Below are positions 49,869-57,405 of a DNA stretch of 64,000 nucleotides, in pieces. How positions within the stretch are numbered: the first letter of the stretch is position 1; each line of letters begins with the position of its first letter. The stretch comes from Chitinophaga sp. GbtcB8 (GTDB lineage Bacteria > Bacteroidota > Bacteroidia > Chitinophagales > Chitinophagaceae): assembly GCF_019091455.1 (NCBI RefSeq), contig NZ_JAGXJN010000022.1, positions 1-64,000 on the forward strand. Reading direction: 5' to 3'. The position numbers were made by a program, and so were the translations under genes. The notes beneath the pieces were generated by a model. The model saw nothing but the letters and a program-made list of their open reading frames with translations, was not told the DNA's origin and did not search any database.

Positions 49869-50303
49869 TCAATGATCACTGCTAAACGAATCCCGGAACA
49901 TCTTCCAACCCTTATCTGTTTTCTTCCACAATACCAGGTATTTGCCGGTGCCCATCAGGTTGCCCTTTGCATCCCTGGATTCATAAAAGCCATACTCCGT
50001 TACATAATCCCCGCTGCCGTAGATTTCTTTGGTAATGAATTTACCGTTGCGTAAACCGTATTCATAATACCCCTTTTGAAAAAAGGCCAATACGCCGGCG
50101 GGCCCGCACATGGGCTGCATATCCGGGGCCAGTATGCAGGCATCCGGGGCATAACGGTCAATGAAAATGCTGGAATCCCCTTTTTCAAAGGCAGAAAAGT
50201 AAATGGCATTACTGGCGGCAATGGCGGCAGCCGCTGTTTTATCCTGCCCCAGAACGGGTGCAGAAAAAAGTAATACCATAATCACGTATAATAGCTTGTT
50301 CAT
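49869..50303 (-). CDS. Exported DUF4440/NTF2-like protein
   Basis: A 144-residue protein with a signal peptide (MNKLLYVIMVLLFSAPVLGQ), then an NTF2/SnoaL-type cone fold: AIYFSAFEKGDSSIFIDRYA, CILAPDMQPMCGPAGVLAFF, VTEYGFYESRDAKGNLMGTG and YLVLWKKTDKGWKMFRDSFS. The last is the common end of DUF4440-type proteins. The fold binds small ligands or acts as an enzyme, and nothing here tells which. It is convergent with DUF1415 across palindromic element 2. Confidence 0.85.
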   Translation of the reverse strand: MNKLLYVIMVLLFSAPVLGQDKTAAAAIAASNAIYFSAFEKGDSSIFIDRYAPDACILAPDMQPMCGPAGVLAFFQKGYYEYGLRNGKFITKEIYGSGDYVTEYGFYESRDAKGNLMGTGKYLVLWKKTDKGWKMFRDSFSSDH

Positions 50304-50402
50304 AGCAGGTATAATTATTGTTAGATGATACTACAAAGTACCGGTAATAGGACGTCAATAAATTGTACAAAAGCGAACAAGGAACTTTTTCAGGGAAATA
50401 TA

Positions 50403-52310
50403 CTATTCTGCAAACTCCCATGCGCTTTGATACGAATTGCGGTCCGTTGCATAAGTAATAAAGTCAGCATAAAAAGGCAGCTGTGAAAGGGTGCCGCTGT
50501 CGCCGATCACCACCAGCTTTTTACGGGCGCGGGTCATAGCTACGTTCATGCGACGTATGTCGGAAAGGAAACCGATCTTATTATCCGTGTTGCTGCGCGT
50601 CATGCTGATGTACACAATATCGCGCTCCTGCCCCTGGAAGCTGTCTATAGTATTTACAGATATTTTATTGCGGTGGTTTTGTAATACCGGTGCATGCTGT
50701 AACAATTCCTGCAGCAGCTGCACCTGTTGTTTGTAGGGCGAGATGACTGCAATGGTAGGGAAGTTAGCTGCCTGGTAATGTGCGCCCAGCGCGGTGGCCA
50801 GCTGTGTTAGGTGCCGGAACAGGAAAGCGGCTTCCTCCGGGTTGGTGGTGCTGGTGCCATCCTGTTTTTCATCAAACCCGCAGCCGGCAGTATCTACAAA
50901 AGAAAGCGGCGTATCCTCCGTGAACAGCAGGTGCTGCGCTACAGAAGCATGCGCTTTTAGCTGGTCCTGGTAAAAGATGTTGGATGAGTAACCCATGATC
51001 AGCTCATGCATGCGGTACTGCTCTTCCAGCAGCACTACGGCTTCCGGGTGCAGGATTACGCACTTTTCCAGCAGGGTGTTGTTTAATCCTTTGCGGGCGG
51101 CCTCGTTGGATTTAATGGTAGGCGGCAGCTGGCAATGGTCGCCGGCCAGTATTACTTTCTGCGCTTTTAAAATGGGGATCCAGCAGGCGGGTTCCAGTGC
51201 CTGCCCTGCTTCATCTATTACTACGGTATGGTATTTCAGATGGCGGATGGCGTAGTTGTTGGCGCCTACCAGCGTAGCGGTAATTACCTGCGCTTTGTTA
51301 AGCACATCTTCAATAATATATTCCTCTGTTTTATCCACCTGTTTCATAATATTGCGGGCTTCATCAAACAGGGCTTTGCGTTGCTCGCGCTCTGATTTGC
51401 CAAAGTTGCGCTTGTATTTATGCGCCATATCCCGGAACTCATTGGCCTGTTTTTTCAGGCGTTTGATCTCTTTGTTGCTGCTGTGCTCCGCCATTTTGTT
51501 CTCCAGCGTCAGGGATAGCAGTCTTTCAGAAACCCGCGCCGGGTTACCAATGCGTAATACATTTACGCCATCTTCAAACAGGCGTTCGCTCAGCAGGTCT
51601 ACCGCGGCATTGCTGGGCGCTACTACCAGTATTTGTTTATGCTCCTGTTTAATAAGGGCTTTGATAGCTTGTATAAGCGTGGTGGTTTTACCGGTGCCGG
51701 GAGGGCCGTGCACAATGGCCAGGTCGTTGGCGGCCAGTATTTTGTTAACGGCTACCTGCTGGGAGGCATTGAGCTTAGGGCTGGTGAAAACCGGCAGCTC
51801 TGTATTAAAAGTGGGCTTTTGCTGGCCCGTGAGTATTTTTATCAGACGCCCTTCTTCGTTCTTTTCGCTGAGCGTGGCCGCCAGCTTCAGGGCATTCTGC
51901 ATTTCATCATAGCTGTTATCATCAAAAAGCAGGTCAATGCCCAGCTTACCGTCGCGGCTCCATTCCGGCAGCTCATCTGTACGTAAAGCTATTTTCATAC
52001 GGTTACCGCCCTGCCAGGAAATAGTACCTTCTACGCGGTCTTTTTTGGCATCGTGGTTGGAGAACAATACGGCGGATACGCCCGGGCGGAACTGGTGGCT
52101 AAGGTCCTGGTGGGTGGTGCGTTCTACTTCTACGGTTAAATAATCGCCCCGGCCCAGCTCAGTATCTTTAATAGCAATGGGGTACCAGGTAAGGCCATTG
52201 GCCCGGCGTACGTTTAAAGAGGCGGTTGCAGTAAGTTGTTGATAAGAGGCACGGTCTTCTTCCTGTTCAATTTTCAGCAGGTCCTGCAGCTTTTTGAAAT
52301 AATCCATCAT
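50403..52310 (-). CDS. SF1 helicase of the Upf1/IGHMBP2-like type
   Basis: A 635-residue helicase. The N-terminal domain to about residue 150 has an OB-like region. Walker A is GPPGTGKTTTL (202 onward) preceded by NASQQVAVNKILAANDLAIV. Motif Ia is VAPSNAAVDLLSERL, the DEAG box VIDEAGQALEPACW, motif III LAGDHCQLPPTIKS, then LLEEQYRMHELIM, VNTIDSFQGQERDIVYISMT and RRMNVAMTRARKKLVVIGD. It unwinds DNA or RNA using ATP. A long helix at about residues 270-345 splits motifs Ia and II, as in SMUBP-2. A TATCTTTG box is two bases from the ATG. Confidence 0.92.
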   Translation of the reverse strand: MMDYFKKLQDLLKIEQEEDRASYQQLTATASLNVRRANGLTWYPIAIKDTELGRGDYLTVEVERTTHQDLSHQFRPGVSAVLFSNHDAKKDRVEGTISWQGGNRMKIALRTDELPEWSRDGKLGIDLLFDDNSYDEMQNALKLAATLSEKNEEGRLIKILTGQQKPTFNTELPVFTSPKLNASQQVAVNKILAANDLAIVHGPPGTGKTTTLIQAIKALIKQEHKQILVVAPSNAAVDLLSERLFEDGVNVLRIGNPARVSERLLSLTLENKMAEHSSNKEIKRLKKQANEFRDMAHKYKRNFGKSEREQRKALFDEARNIMKQVDKTEEYIIEDVLNKAQVITATLVGANNYAIRHLKYHTVVIDEAGQALEPACWIPILKAQKVILAGDHCQLPPTIKSNEAARKGLNNTLLEKCVILHPEAVVLLEEQYRMHELIMGYSSNIFYQDQLKAHASVAQHLLFTEDTPLSFVDTAGCGFDEKQDGTSTTNPEEAAFLFRHLTQLATALGAHYQAANFPTIAVISPYKQQVQLLQELLQHAPVLQNHRNKISVNTIDSFQGQERDIVYISMTRSNTDNKIGFLSDIRRMNVAMTRARKKLVVIGDSGTLSQLPFYADFITYATDRNSYQSAWEFAE

Positions 52311-52320
52311 GCAAAGATAA

Positions 52321-52364
52321 GCAGCTAACAGCTAACTGCTAACTGCCAGCTGCCAGCTGCTAAC
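52321..52364. repeat. Simple repeat of TAACTGC/CAGCTGC units
   Basis: Short tandem copies of CAGCTAA, CTGCTAA and CTGCCAG lie directly upstream of the helicase start. They form a degenerate heptamer tract like other low-complexity tracts between genes in this window. Confidence 0.55.
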
Positions 52365-52380
52365 ATCTAAAAATAAATTT

Positions 52381-52425
52381 GCGTAACCAAACGGTTTCTT
52401 ATATATTGCAACCAATTGGTTACGC
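52381..52425. promoter_or_regulatory. Paired operator-like palindromes before the SRPBCC gene
   Basis: AACCAAACGGTT (52385-52396) and the perfect palindrome AACCAATTGGTT (52410-52421) are 25 bases centre to centre. Together they form a larger inverted repeat with arms GCGTAACCAA and TTGGTTACGC. They lie 22-67 bases upstream of the ATG at 52448. This looks like a two-site operator, for example for an ArsR-type repressor, but no such gene is in the window. Confidence 0.55.
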
Positions 52426-52447
52426 GAACCCACAAAAACACATACGC

Positions 52448-52885
52448 ATGCAACATGAACCACTTATGCTGGAGCGCACCTTTAACGCGCCCATAGACCG
52501 GGTATGGAAAGCCATTACCGACAACAAGCAAATGAAACACTGGTATTTTGACCTGGACGATTTTAAAGCGGAGCCGGGTTTTGAGTTTACCTTTTCCGGC
52601 GGCAGTAAAGAACAAACCTACATACACCACTGCAAAGTAACAGAGGTGATAACAGGCAAAAAGCTTACCTACAGCTGGCGGTATGAAGGTTATCCCGGTG
52701 AATCTTTCGTGACCATGGAGCTGTTCCCCGAAGGAGATAAAACCCGTTTAAAGCTCACCCATGCAGGCCTGGAAACCTTCCCTGCCGGAAAAGACTTTGC
52801 AAGAGAAAGCTTTCAGAAAGGCTGGACACAGATCATTGGCACCCAGCTCAAAGAATTTGTGGAAAAACCTGTTCAACAGGATTAA
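52448..52885 (+). CDS. SRPBCC (AHSA1-like/START-like) domain protein
   Basis: A 145-residue helix-grip protein: LERTFNAPIDRVWKAITDNK, MKHWYFDLDDFKAEPGFEFT, TYIHHCKVTEVITGKKLTYS, YPGESFVTMELFPEGDKTRL and KLTHAGLETFPAGKDFARES with KGWTQIIGTQLKEF. These are the usual steps of the AHSA1-like family, whose members bind hydrophobic ligands, and the ligand is unknown. The ATG at 52448 excludes an upstream TTG frame that runs through the palindromic operator. A VOC protein follows 11 bp later, probably in the same transcript. Confidence 0.88.
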   Translation: MQHEPLMLERTFNAPIDRVWKAITDNKQMKHWYFDLDDFKAEPGFEFTFSGGSKEQTYIHHCKVTEVITGKKLTYSWRYEGYPGESFVTMELFPEGDKTRLKLTHAGLETFPAGKDFARESFQKGWTQIIGTQLKEFVEKPVQQD

Positions 52886-52896
52886 ATACCGCTGTT

Positions 52897-53274
52897 ATGA
52901 AAATATCGCTCACCAGTATTCCGGTAAACAGCCCGCCGGAAGCATTCACCTTTTACACGGAAGTATTGGGTTTTGTAAAAAGACTATCGATGCCCGAAGC
53001 CAATGTATTCATCGTGGTATCGCCGGAAGAGCCGGAGGGCACCGGGCTTTTGCTGGAACCCAATGATAACCCGCTCAGCAAAAATTTCCAGGAAGGGGTG
53101 TATAAACAGGGCATTCCCCTTATTGTTTTCGGCGTAGGGGACCTGCAGCAGGAATATGAAAAGCTAAAAGCCAAAGGAGTAATATTTAAAAAACCGCCCA
53201 CTAAAACCGAATGGGGCTTTGAAGCCGTGCTGGATGATACCTGTGGTAACTATATACAGTTGCAGCAGCAGTGA
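52897..53274 (+). CDS. VOC (glyoxalase/bleomycin-resistance-like) family protein
   Basis: A 125-residue protein of two beta-alpha-beta-beta-beta units: ISLTSIPVNSPPEAFTFYTE, VLGFVKRLSMPEANVFIVVS, IVFGVGDLQQEYEKLKAKGV and TKTEWGFEAVLDDTCGNYIQ. The closing G-N-x-x-Q/L is typical of VOC proteins. Members bind metals and small metabolites, so the substrate is unclear. It is co-oriented with the SRPBCC gene, and its stop codon is followed two bases later by palindromic element 3. Confidence 0.87.
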   Translation: MKISLTSIPVNSPPEAFTFYTEVLGFVKRLSMPEANVFIVVSPEEPEGTGLLLEPNDNPLSKNFQEGVYKQGIPLIVFGVGDLQQEYEKLKAKGVIFKKPPTKTEWGFEAVLDDTCGNYIQLQQQ

Positions 53275-53276
53275 CA

Positions 53277-53360
53277 AAATGTAAAATGTAAAAGTTTAGA
53301 TTTCAAATGTAAAAGCCAGGTATGTGCAGTACTATGGGATCAGCTTTTACATTTTACATT
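53277..53360. repeat. Palindromic element, copy 3 (reduced)
   Basis: AATGTAAAATGTAAAAG at the left and CTTTTACATTTTACATT at the right pair with each other. A further AAATGTAAAAGC block precedes the loop and pairs with the right arm. The GCAGCG core stem of copies 1 and 2 is missing. It begins two bases after the VOC stop, and a T-run (CCCTTTTTT) follows. Confidence 0.75.
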
Positions 53361-53490
53361 GCCCTTTTTTGCTATGATGTAGTAATGATGTACCCCCCAA
53401 CTATCTGCTTATAAAACTTTTATTTCTATCTTCAGCACGTCTTTAGAGCAAATCAATGTTTACCCGTTTTAAAAGCAGAAATTCTTTCCA

Positions 53491-54378
53491 ATGACTTCAA
53501 GAAGATCATTTATCAAAGCTACCACGTTAGCTTCGGCCGGCTTACTCGTACGGCCTTCCGCGTTATTTCCCGTGCCATCCCAATACATAGGGTTGCAGCT
53601 GTACACCGTGCGCGATGCCATGCAAAAAGATCCCTCAGGTACCTTGCAGCGGGTAGCCAAGCTGGGTTTTAACTCCCTGGAAGGCGCTACCTACACCGGC
53701 ACCCAGCAATTTTATGGTATGGATGCCAAAGCCTTTGCCGCCCTGTTAAAACAGCAGGGGCTTATTATGCCCAGCAGCCATTACCGTTTGGGCGAGCAGC
53801 AAATGAAAGGCGCTGATGTGCAGGGCACTATGTTACACGAATGGAGCAAAGCGGTGGATGATGCAGCCGCCGTAGGCATTAAATACATGGTATGCGCTTT
53901 CCTGGCGCCGGAGGAGCGTGGCAACCTGGACCACTACAAACAGCTGGCGGAACATTTTAACAAGGCCGGGGAAACCTGTAAAAAAGCAGGCATCCAGTTC
54001 TGCTACCACAACCACGACTTTGAATTTCAGCAGCAGAATGGCCAATACCCCTACGACCTGTTGTTAAAGAACACAGATGCTAACCTGGTAAAAATGGAAA
54101 TGGATATTTACTGGGTTACCAAAGCAGGCCTGGATCCGGTGAACCTTATCAATGAGCACAAAGGCCGTTTTCCGTTATGGCATGTAAAGGATATGGATAA
54201 TACGCCGGAACATATGTTCACCGAAGTAGGCAACGGCACCATCAACTTTAAGAAAATATTCCAGCACGCGCAGGCAGCCGGTTTAAAATACTTTTTTGTG
54301 GAGCAGGATAAATGCCCCGGCGATCCGTTTGCCAGCATTACCAAAAGCATCTCTTACATTAAAAAGAACCTGGTATAA
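53491..54378 (+). CDS. Tat-exported sugar phosphate isomerase/epimerase-like protein
   Basis: A 295-residue protein with a twin-arginine signal (MTSRRSFIKATTLASAGLLV) and a xylose-isomerase-like TIM barrel: GLQLYTVRDAMQKDPSGTLQ, KLGFNSLEGATYTG, QFCYHNHDFEFQQQNGQYPY, VKMEMDIYWVTKAGLDPVNL, PLWHVKDMDNTPEHMFTEVG and FFVEQDKCPGDPFASI. Glu, Asp, His and Glu ligands for a divalent metal are in place. Exported homologues often sit near keto-sugar and ThuA genes. It converges on the propeller/LuxR gene with 5 bp between stops. Confidence 0.88.
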   Translation: MTSRRSFIKATTLASAGLLVRPSALFPVPSQYIGLQLYTVRDAMQKDPSGTLQRVAKLGFNSLEGATYTGTQQFYGMDAKAFAALLKQQGLIMPSSHYRLGEQQMKGADVQGTMLHEWSKAVDDAAAVGIKYMVCAFLAPEERGNLDHYKQLAEHFNKAGETCKKAGIQFCYHNHDFEFQQQNGQYPYDLLLKNTDANLVKMEMDIYWVTKAGLDPVNLINEHKGRFPLWHVKDMDNTPEHMFTEVGNGTINFKKIFQHAQAAGLKYFFVEQDKCPGDPFASITKSISYIKKNLV

Positions 54379-54383
54379 AATAG

Positions 54384-57266
54384 CTACTGCTCCATTTTAG
54401 CGGCGGAGAACTGTAACAGGAAATCAAATAAGGTTGTTTCCGTGGGCAGCTGCAGCTTTCTTCTTAACCGGTAACGGGCCAGCTCTACGCCCCGTACGGA
54501 TATGCTGGAAAGCTGCGCTATTTCCTTACTGCTCAGGTTCATGCGCAGGTACGCGCACAGCTTTAGCTCTGCAGGGCTCAGGTGTGGATATTTTGCTTTC
54601 AGCACACCCAGGAAATCCGCATGGATCTTATCGAAGTGAATGGCAAAATTTTCCCAGTCCTGGTCCACCCGGGTTTCTGCGCTCAGGGTCTGGAAGATCT
54701 TCTTAAAATCCTTCACGGCCTTTTCATCGTGAAAATTCTTTTTCAGGCGCAGCATTTCATCTTTAATGGTGGCCAGCAGCTCTCCTTTTTGCACCAGGTG
54801 CATGGCGGCCGATGCTATTTCGGAGTTCTTGTACTCCAGCTCCAGCTCCAGTTTTTCATTACGCAGCTTTACGATCTCTTTCTCTGACTTTTCCAGCTCC
54901 AGCTGGTGCAGGTATAACAGGCGCTGTTGTTCAGCCTCATGTTTTTTGCGCTGCTGAATGAATAGCTTGCGCAGCCACACACAGGCCAGGAACAGGCTGC
55001 CTGCAAACAGCAGCGCATACAGCGCATAGGCCCAGGTAGTACGGTACCAGGGTGGCAGTATGGTAAACGTGTAATGGCTAACGTTAGATGAATTGCCCAG
55101 GTTATTCTTGGCCTTTACTGCAAAGGTGTAAGTGCCTGCAGGCAGGTTGGTATAGTCTTTCTCAGTTTTCCGCGACCAGGCCGACCAGCTTTTATCAAAC
55201 CCTTGCAGGTAATAGCTGTATTCCACGCTGTTCTGGTTCACATAAAAAGGAGAGGAGTATTCAAAGTGAAAGGAGTTAAAGTGGTAGGCCATCCTGGGCG
55301 CGGGCTGCCTGCCTTCCGGGTAGTAACCGCCAAACAGCAGGCTGTCTGTTTGCCCGCCGGCGTTCACGGACCGCAGCTGTATATTCAGCTGGTGGCGGTT
55401 TTTCTTATACTGCTCAAAATTAATATGGTAAAAGCCTTTTTCCGCCCCTGCCAGTATATTGTATTTGTTGTAAGGGTACACATGCTCAAAGTTGCTCACC
55501 ATTTTACCGTTCAGCTCCGGGAAGTAAATGATCCTGGGCTGCTGGCCTGAAAAGTCTGCCACACCCAGGTTCTTGGCTGCTATAAACCAGATGTTGCCAT
55601 CTGCATCTTCTTTCAGGTAGCGGATGGGCTTTGTGCCGAACAGCTGCCGGAAATAAGGATCCTGCGCAAAACGTTTAGTAGCGGCATTGTACGCATAAAT
55701 ACCCTGCCCGCTGGTAATAACAATATGCCCTTTTATTTTAAACAGGTAATTCATGGTTAAAGGCGGTAAACCATCCTGCTCTGTGAATTTTTGCACCACT
55801 GTTTTACCGTTTGGCTGTAAAGCAATACGGAACACACCGCGGTAAGGGTGCGCCATCCATACGGTATGCGCATCTTCAGCAACCATGTACCGGGCCCCGG
55901 CGTTCAGGTTGGGCAGGTTGCCCTGTGAGGTAAAGGAATGATGCTGGTAGCGCATTACATCCAGCCCGTTATAATTGCCTGCCAGCAGGGTGCCGGTATC
56001 TGCCACCGGTAAAAAATTCCAGTAGCCCGCGCTGGTATTAATAGGTGAAGCTGTACCATCCTGTATCTCAAAAGCCCCTTCATGATTAGCCATCAGCAGG
56101 TGATCTGCTACGGTAAACAATCCCCAGGCAGGAGCCCTGGTACCGGTAACCGGCGTAAAGCCGCCATTGGCAAAGCTCAGGTCCCGTGTGGGGGGTATGG
56201 GTACAGTGTATAACCCATTAGAGGTGCCTATATATAAATGCTGCTTAAAAATAATGGCGGAGTATCCTGCGCCTTCGTTCAGCTTTTCCGGGTAAATATG
56301 TTTAATGGCATTGTTATAGGCCATAAAGCCAATACCATTATCCAGCCCTAACCACAGGTTATGGTCTTTATCCAGCAGCACAGCCAGCACACAATTGTTC
56401 TCCAGCCCATCGCGGCGTGAAAAATGTTCAATGATCCCGCCCTGCAGGTTAATAATATAACAGCCGCTTAGCTGTGTGCCTATGGCCAGCCAGTCTTTAT
56501 TTACCACTGAGCAGCTGAGAATGCGGTCATTGATAAAGGTGCGCATGTTCCCGGAAGGGAAGGGTGTAAGCTGGTTATGGGCCAGTATGTACAACCCATG
56601 TTTAAGTGTGGCCACCACGCTGCTGTCTTTACCCAGCTGGGTAACAGCCGTGATGGCAAAACCCTGCGGTAAGATGTTTTCTTTAATCAGCGGTATCCAG
56701 TTATTACCGGCCAGGGTAAGCAGCCCCTTTTTTACATCCTGCGCTATCAGCTGCCCATTGGCCTGCCCCATGTACAACCATCCGGAAGTAGCGGGATATA
56801 CGGTGATGTTATTATTATGGAGGCGGAAAATAGCGGTGCGGGAGCGGAACAGCACTTCGTCTTTATACACGGCAATGTTCCAGATATCTGAAAAGCTGCG
56901 CAGGGCCGCAGGCACCAATGGCACCAGGGAGGTAAAGCTAAGCCGCCCGTTCTTACCAGGGCTAAAGTAACCGAACCCGTTCTGTGTGCCGGTGTATATT
57001 TTATGATCGCGGCCAATGGCTACGCAGCGCGCCATGGAGCCATCCGGTAAGGGATAGGTTTTCCAGTAGCTGCCGTCAAAGCTTAGCAGCCCTTCTATAT
57101 TGGCAAAATATACCAGGCCGTTACTGTCCTGCGTTATGCTCCAGTTGGCGGTACCGGCGTTATAAGTGTTTTTGCTGTAGCTGACCACATCCGGGGTCCC
57201 GATCTTATGCTGGCTAAAGGCTAAGGATACTGGTAAGAGCAATCCCGCTAGAAATATGCTTTTCAT
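54384..57266 (-). CDS. Membrane-spanning propeller/triple-tyrosine sensor with LuxR-type HTH
   Basis: A 960-residue regulator. The signal peptide is MKSIFLAGLLLPVSLAFSQ. About fourteen propeller blades of the two-component-regulator-propeller type fill residues 30-640. The Y_Y_Y domain follows (VEYSYYLQGFDKSWSAWSRK, YTNLPAGTYTFAVKAKNNLG), then one membrane helix (WAYALYALLFAGSLFLACVW), a coiled coil rich in Glu and Lys, and a C-terminal HTH (LSPAELKLCAYLRMNLSSKE, IAQLSSISVRGVELARYRLR). It lacks a kinase core, so the signal passes straight to DNA. ATG 57266 is chosen because the longer frame runs through a terminator. Confidence 0.88.
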   Translation of the reverse strand: MKSIFLAGLLLPVSLAFSQHKIGTPDVVSYSKNTYNAGTANWSITQDSNGLVYFANIEGLLSFDGSYWKTYPLPDGSMARCVAIGRDHKIYTGTQNGFGYFSPGKNGRLSFTSLVPLVPAALRSFSDIWNIAVYKDEVLFRSRTAIFRLHNNNITVYPATSGWLYMGQANGQLIAQDVKKGLLTLAGNNWIPLIKENILPQGFAITAVTQLGKDSSVVATLKHGLYILAHNQLTPFPSGNMRTFINDRILSCSVVNKDWLAIGTQLSGCYIINLQGGIIEHFSRRDGLENNCVLAVLLDKDHNLWLGLDNGIGFMAYNNAIKHIYPEKLNEGAGYSAIIFKQHLYIGTSNGLYTVPIPPTRDLSFANGGFTPVTGTRAPAWGLFTVADHLLMANHEGAFEIQDGTASPINTSAGYWNFLPVADTGTLLAGNYNGLDVMRYQHHSFTSQGNLPNLNAGARYMVAEDAHTVWMAHPYRGVFRIALQPNGKTVVQKFTEQDGLPPLTMNYLFKIKGHIVITSGQGIYAYNAATKRFAQDPYFRQLFGTKPIRYLKEDADGNIWFIAAKNLGVADFSGQQPRIIYFPELNGKMVSNFEHVYPYNKYNILAGAEKGFYHINFEQYKKNRHQLNIQLRSVNAGGQTDSLLFGGYYPEGRQPAPRMAYHFNSFHFEYSSPFYVNQNSVEYSYYLQGFDKSWSAWSRKTEKDYTNLPAGTYTFAVKAKNNLGNSSNVSHYTFTILPPWYRTTWAYALYALLFAGSLFLACVWLRKLFIQQRKKHEAEQQRLLYLHQLELEKSEKEIVKLRNEKLELELEYKNSEIASAAMHLVQKGELLATIKDEMLRLKKNFHDEKAVKDFKKIFQTLSAETRVDQDWENFAIHFDKIHADFLGVLKAKYPHLSPAELKLCAYLRMNLSSKEIAQLSSISVRGVELARYRLRRKLQLPTETTLFDFLLQFSAAKMEQ

Positions 57267-57336
57267 AGAGAACCGTGGAATGATGATTAGAGTATGTAGC
57301 TGTAAAGCGGCTCTTATAAATATACAAAAAATGGAA

Positions 57337-57394
57337 GGAGCCTGGCGGCAGGGGATACTCATAAAAAAGATAGTAAGCGCCGCTGCCAGGCTCC
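57337..57394 (-). terminator. Terminator of the TonB-dependent receptor gene
   Basis: GGAGCCTGGC (57337-57346) pairs with GCCAGGCTCC (57385-57394). On the minus strand the stem is followed by a T-run (CCATTTTTTG). It lies between the receptor stop and the propeller/LuxR start. Confidence 0.75.
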
Positions 57395-57405
57395 TGATAA
57401 TGGAG

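Noticed and set aside
51256..51912. Plus-strand open frame of 218 codons
   Set aside because: It is antisense to the helicase core and rich in Ser, Leu and Cys. The helicase motifs on the other strand are complete.
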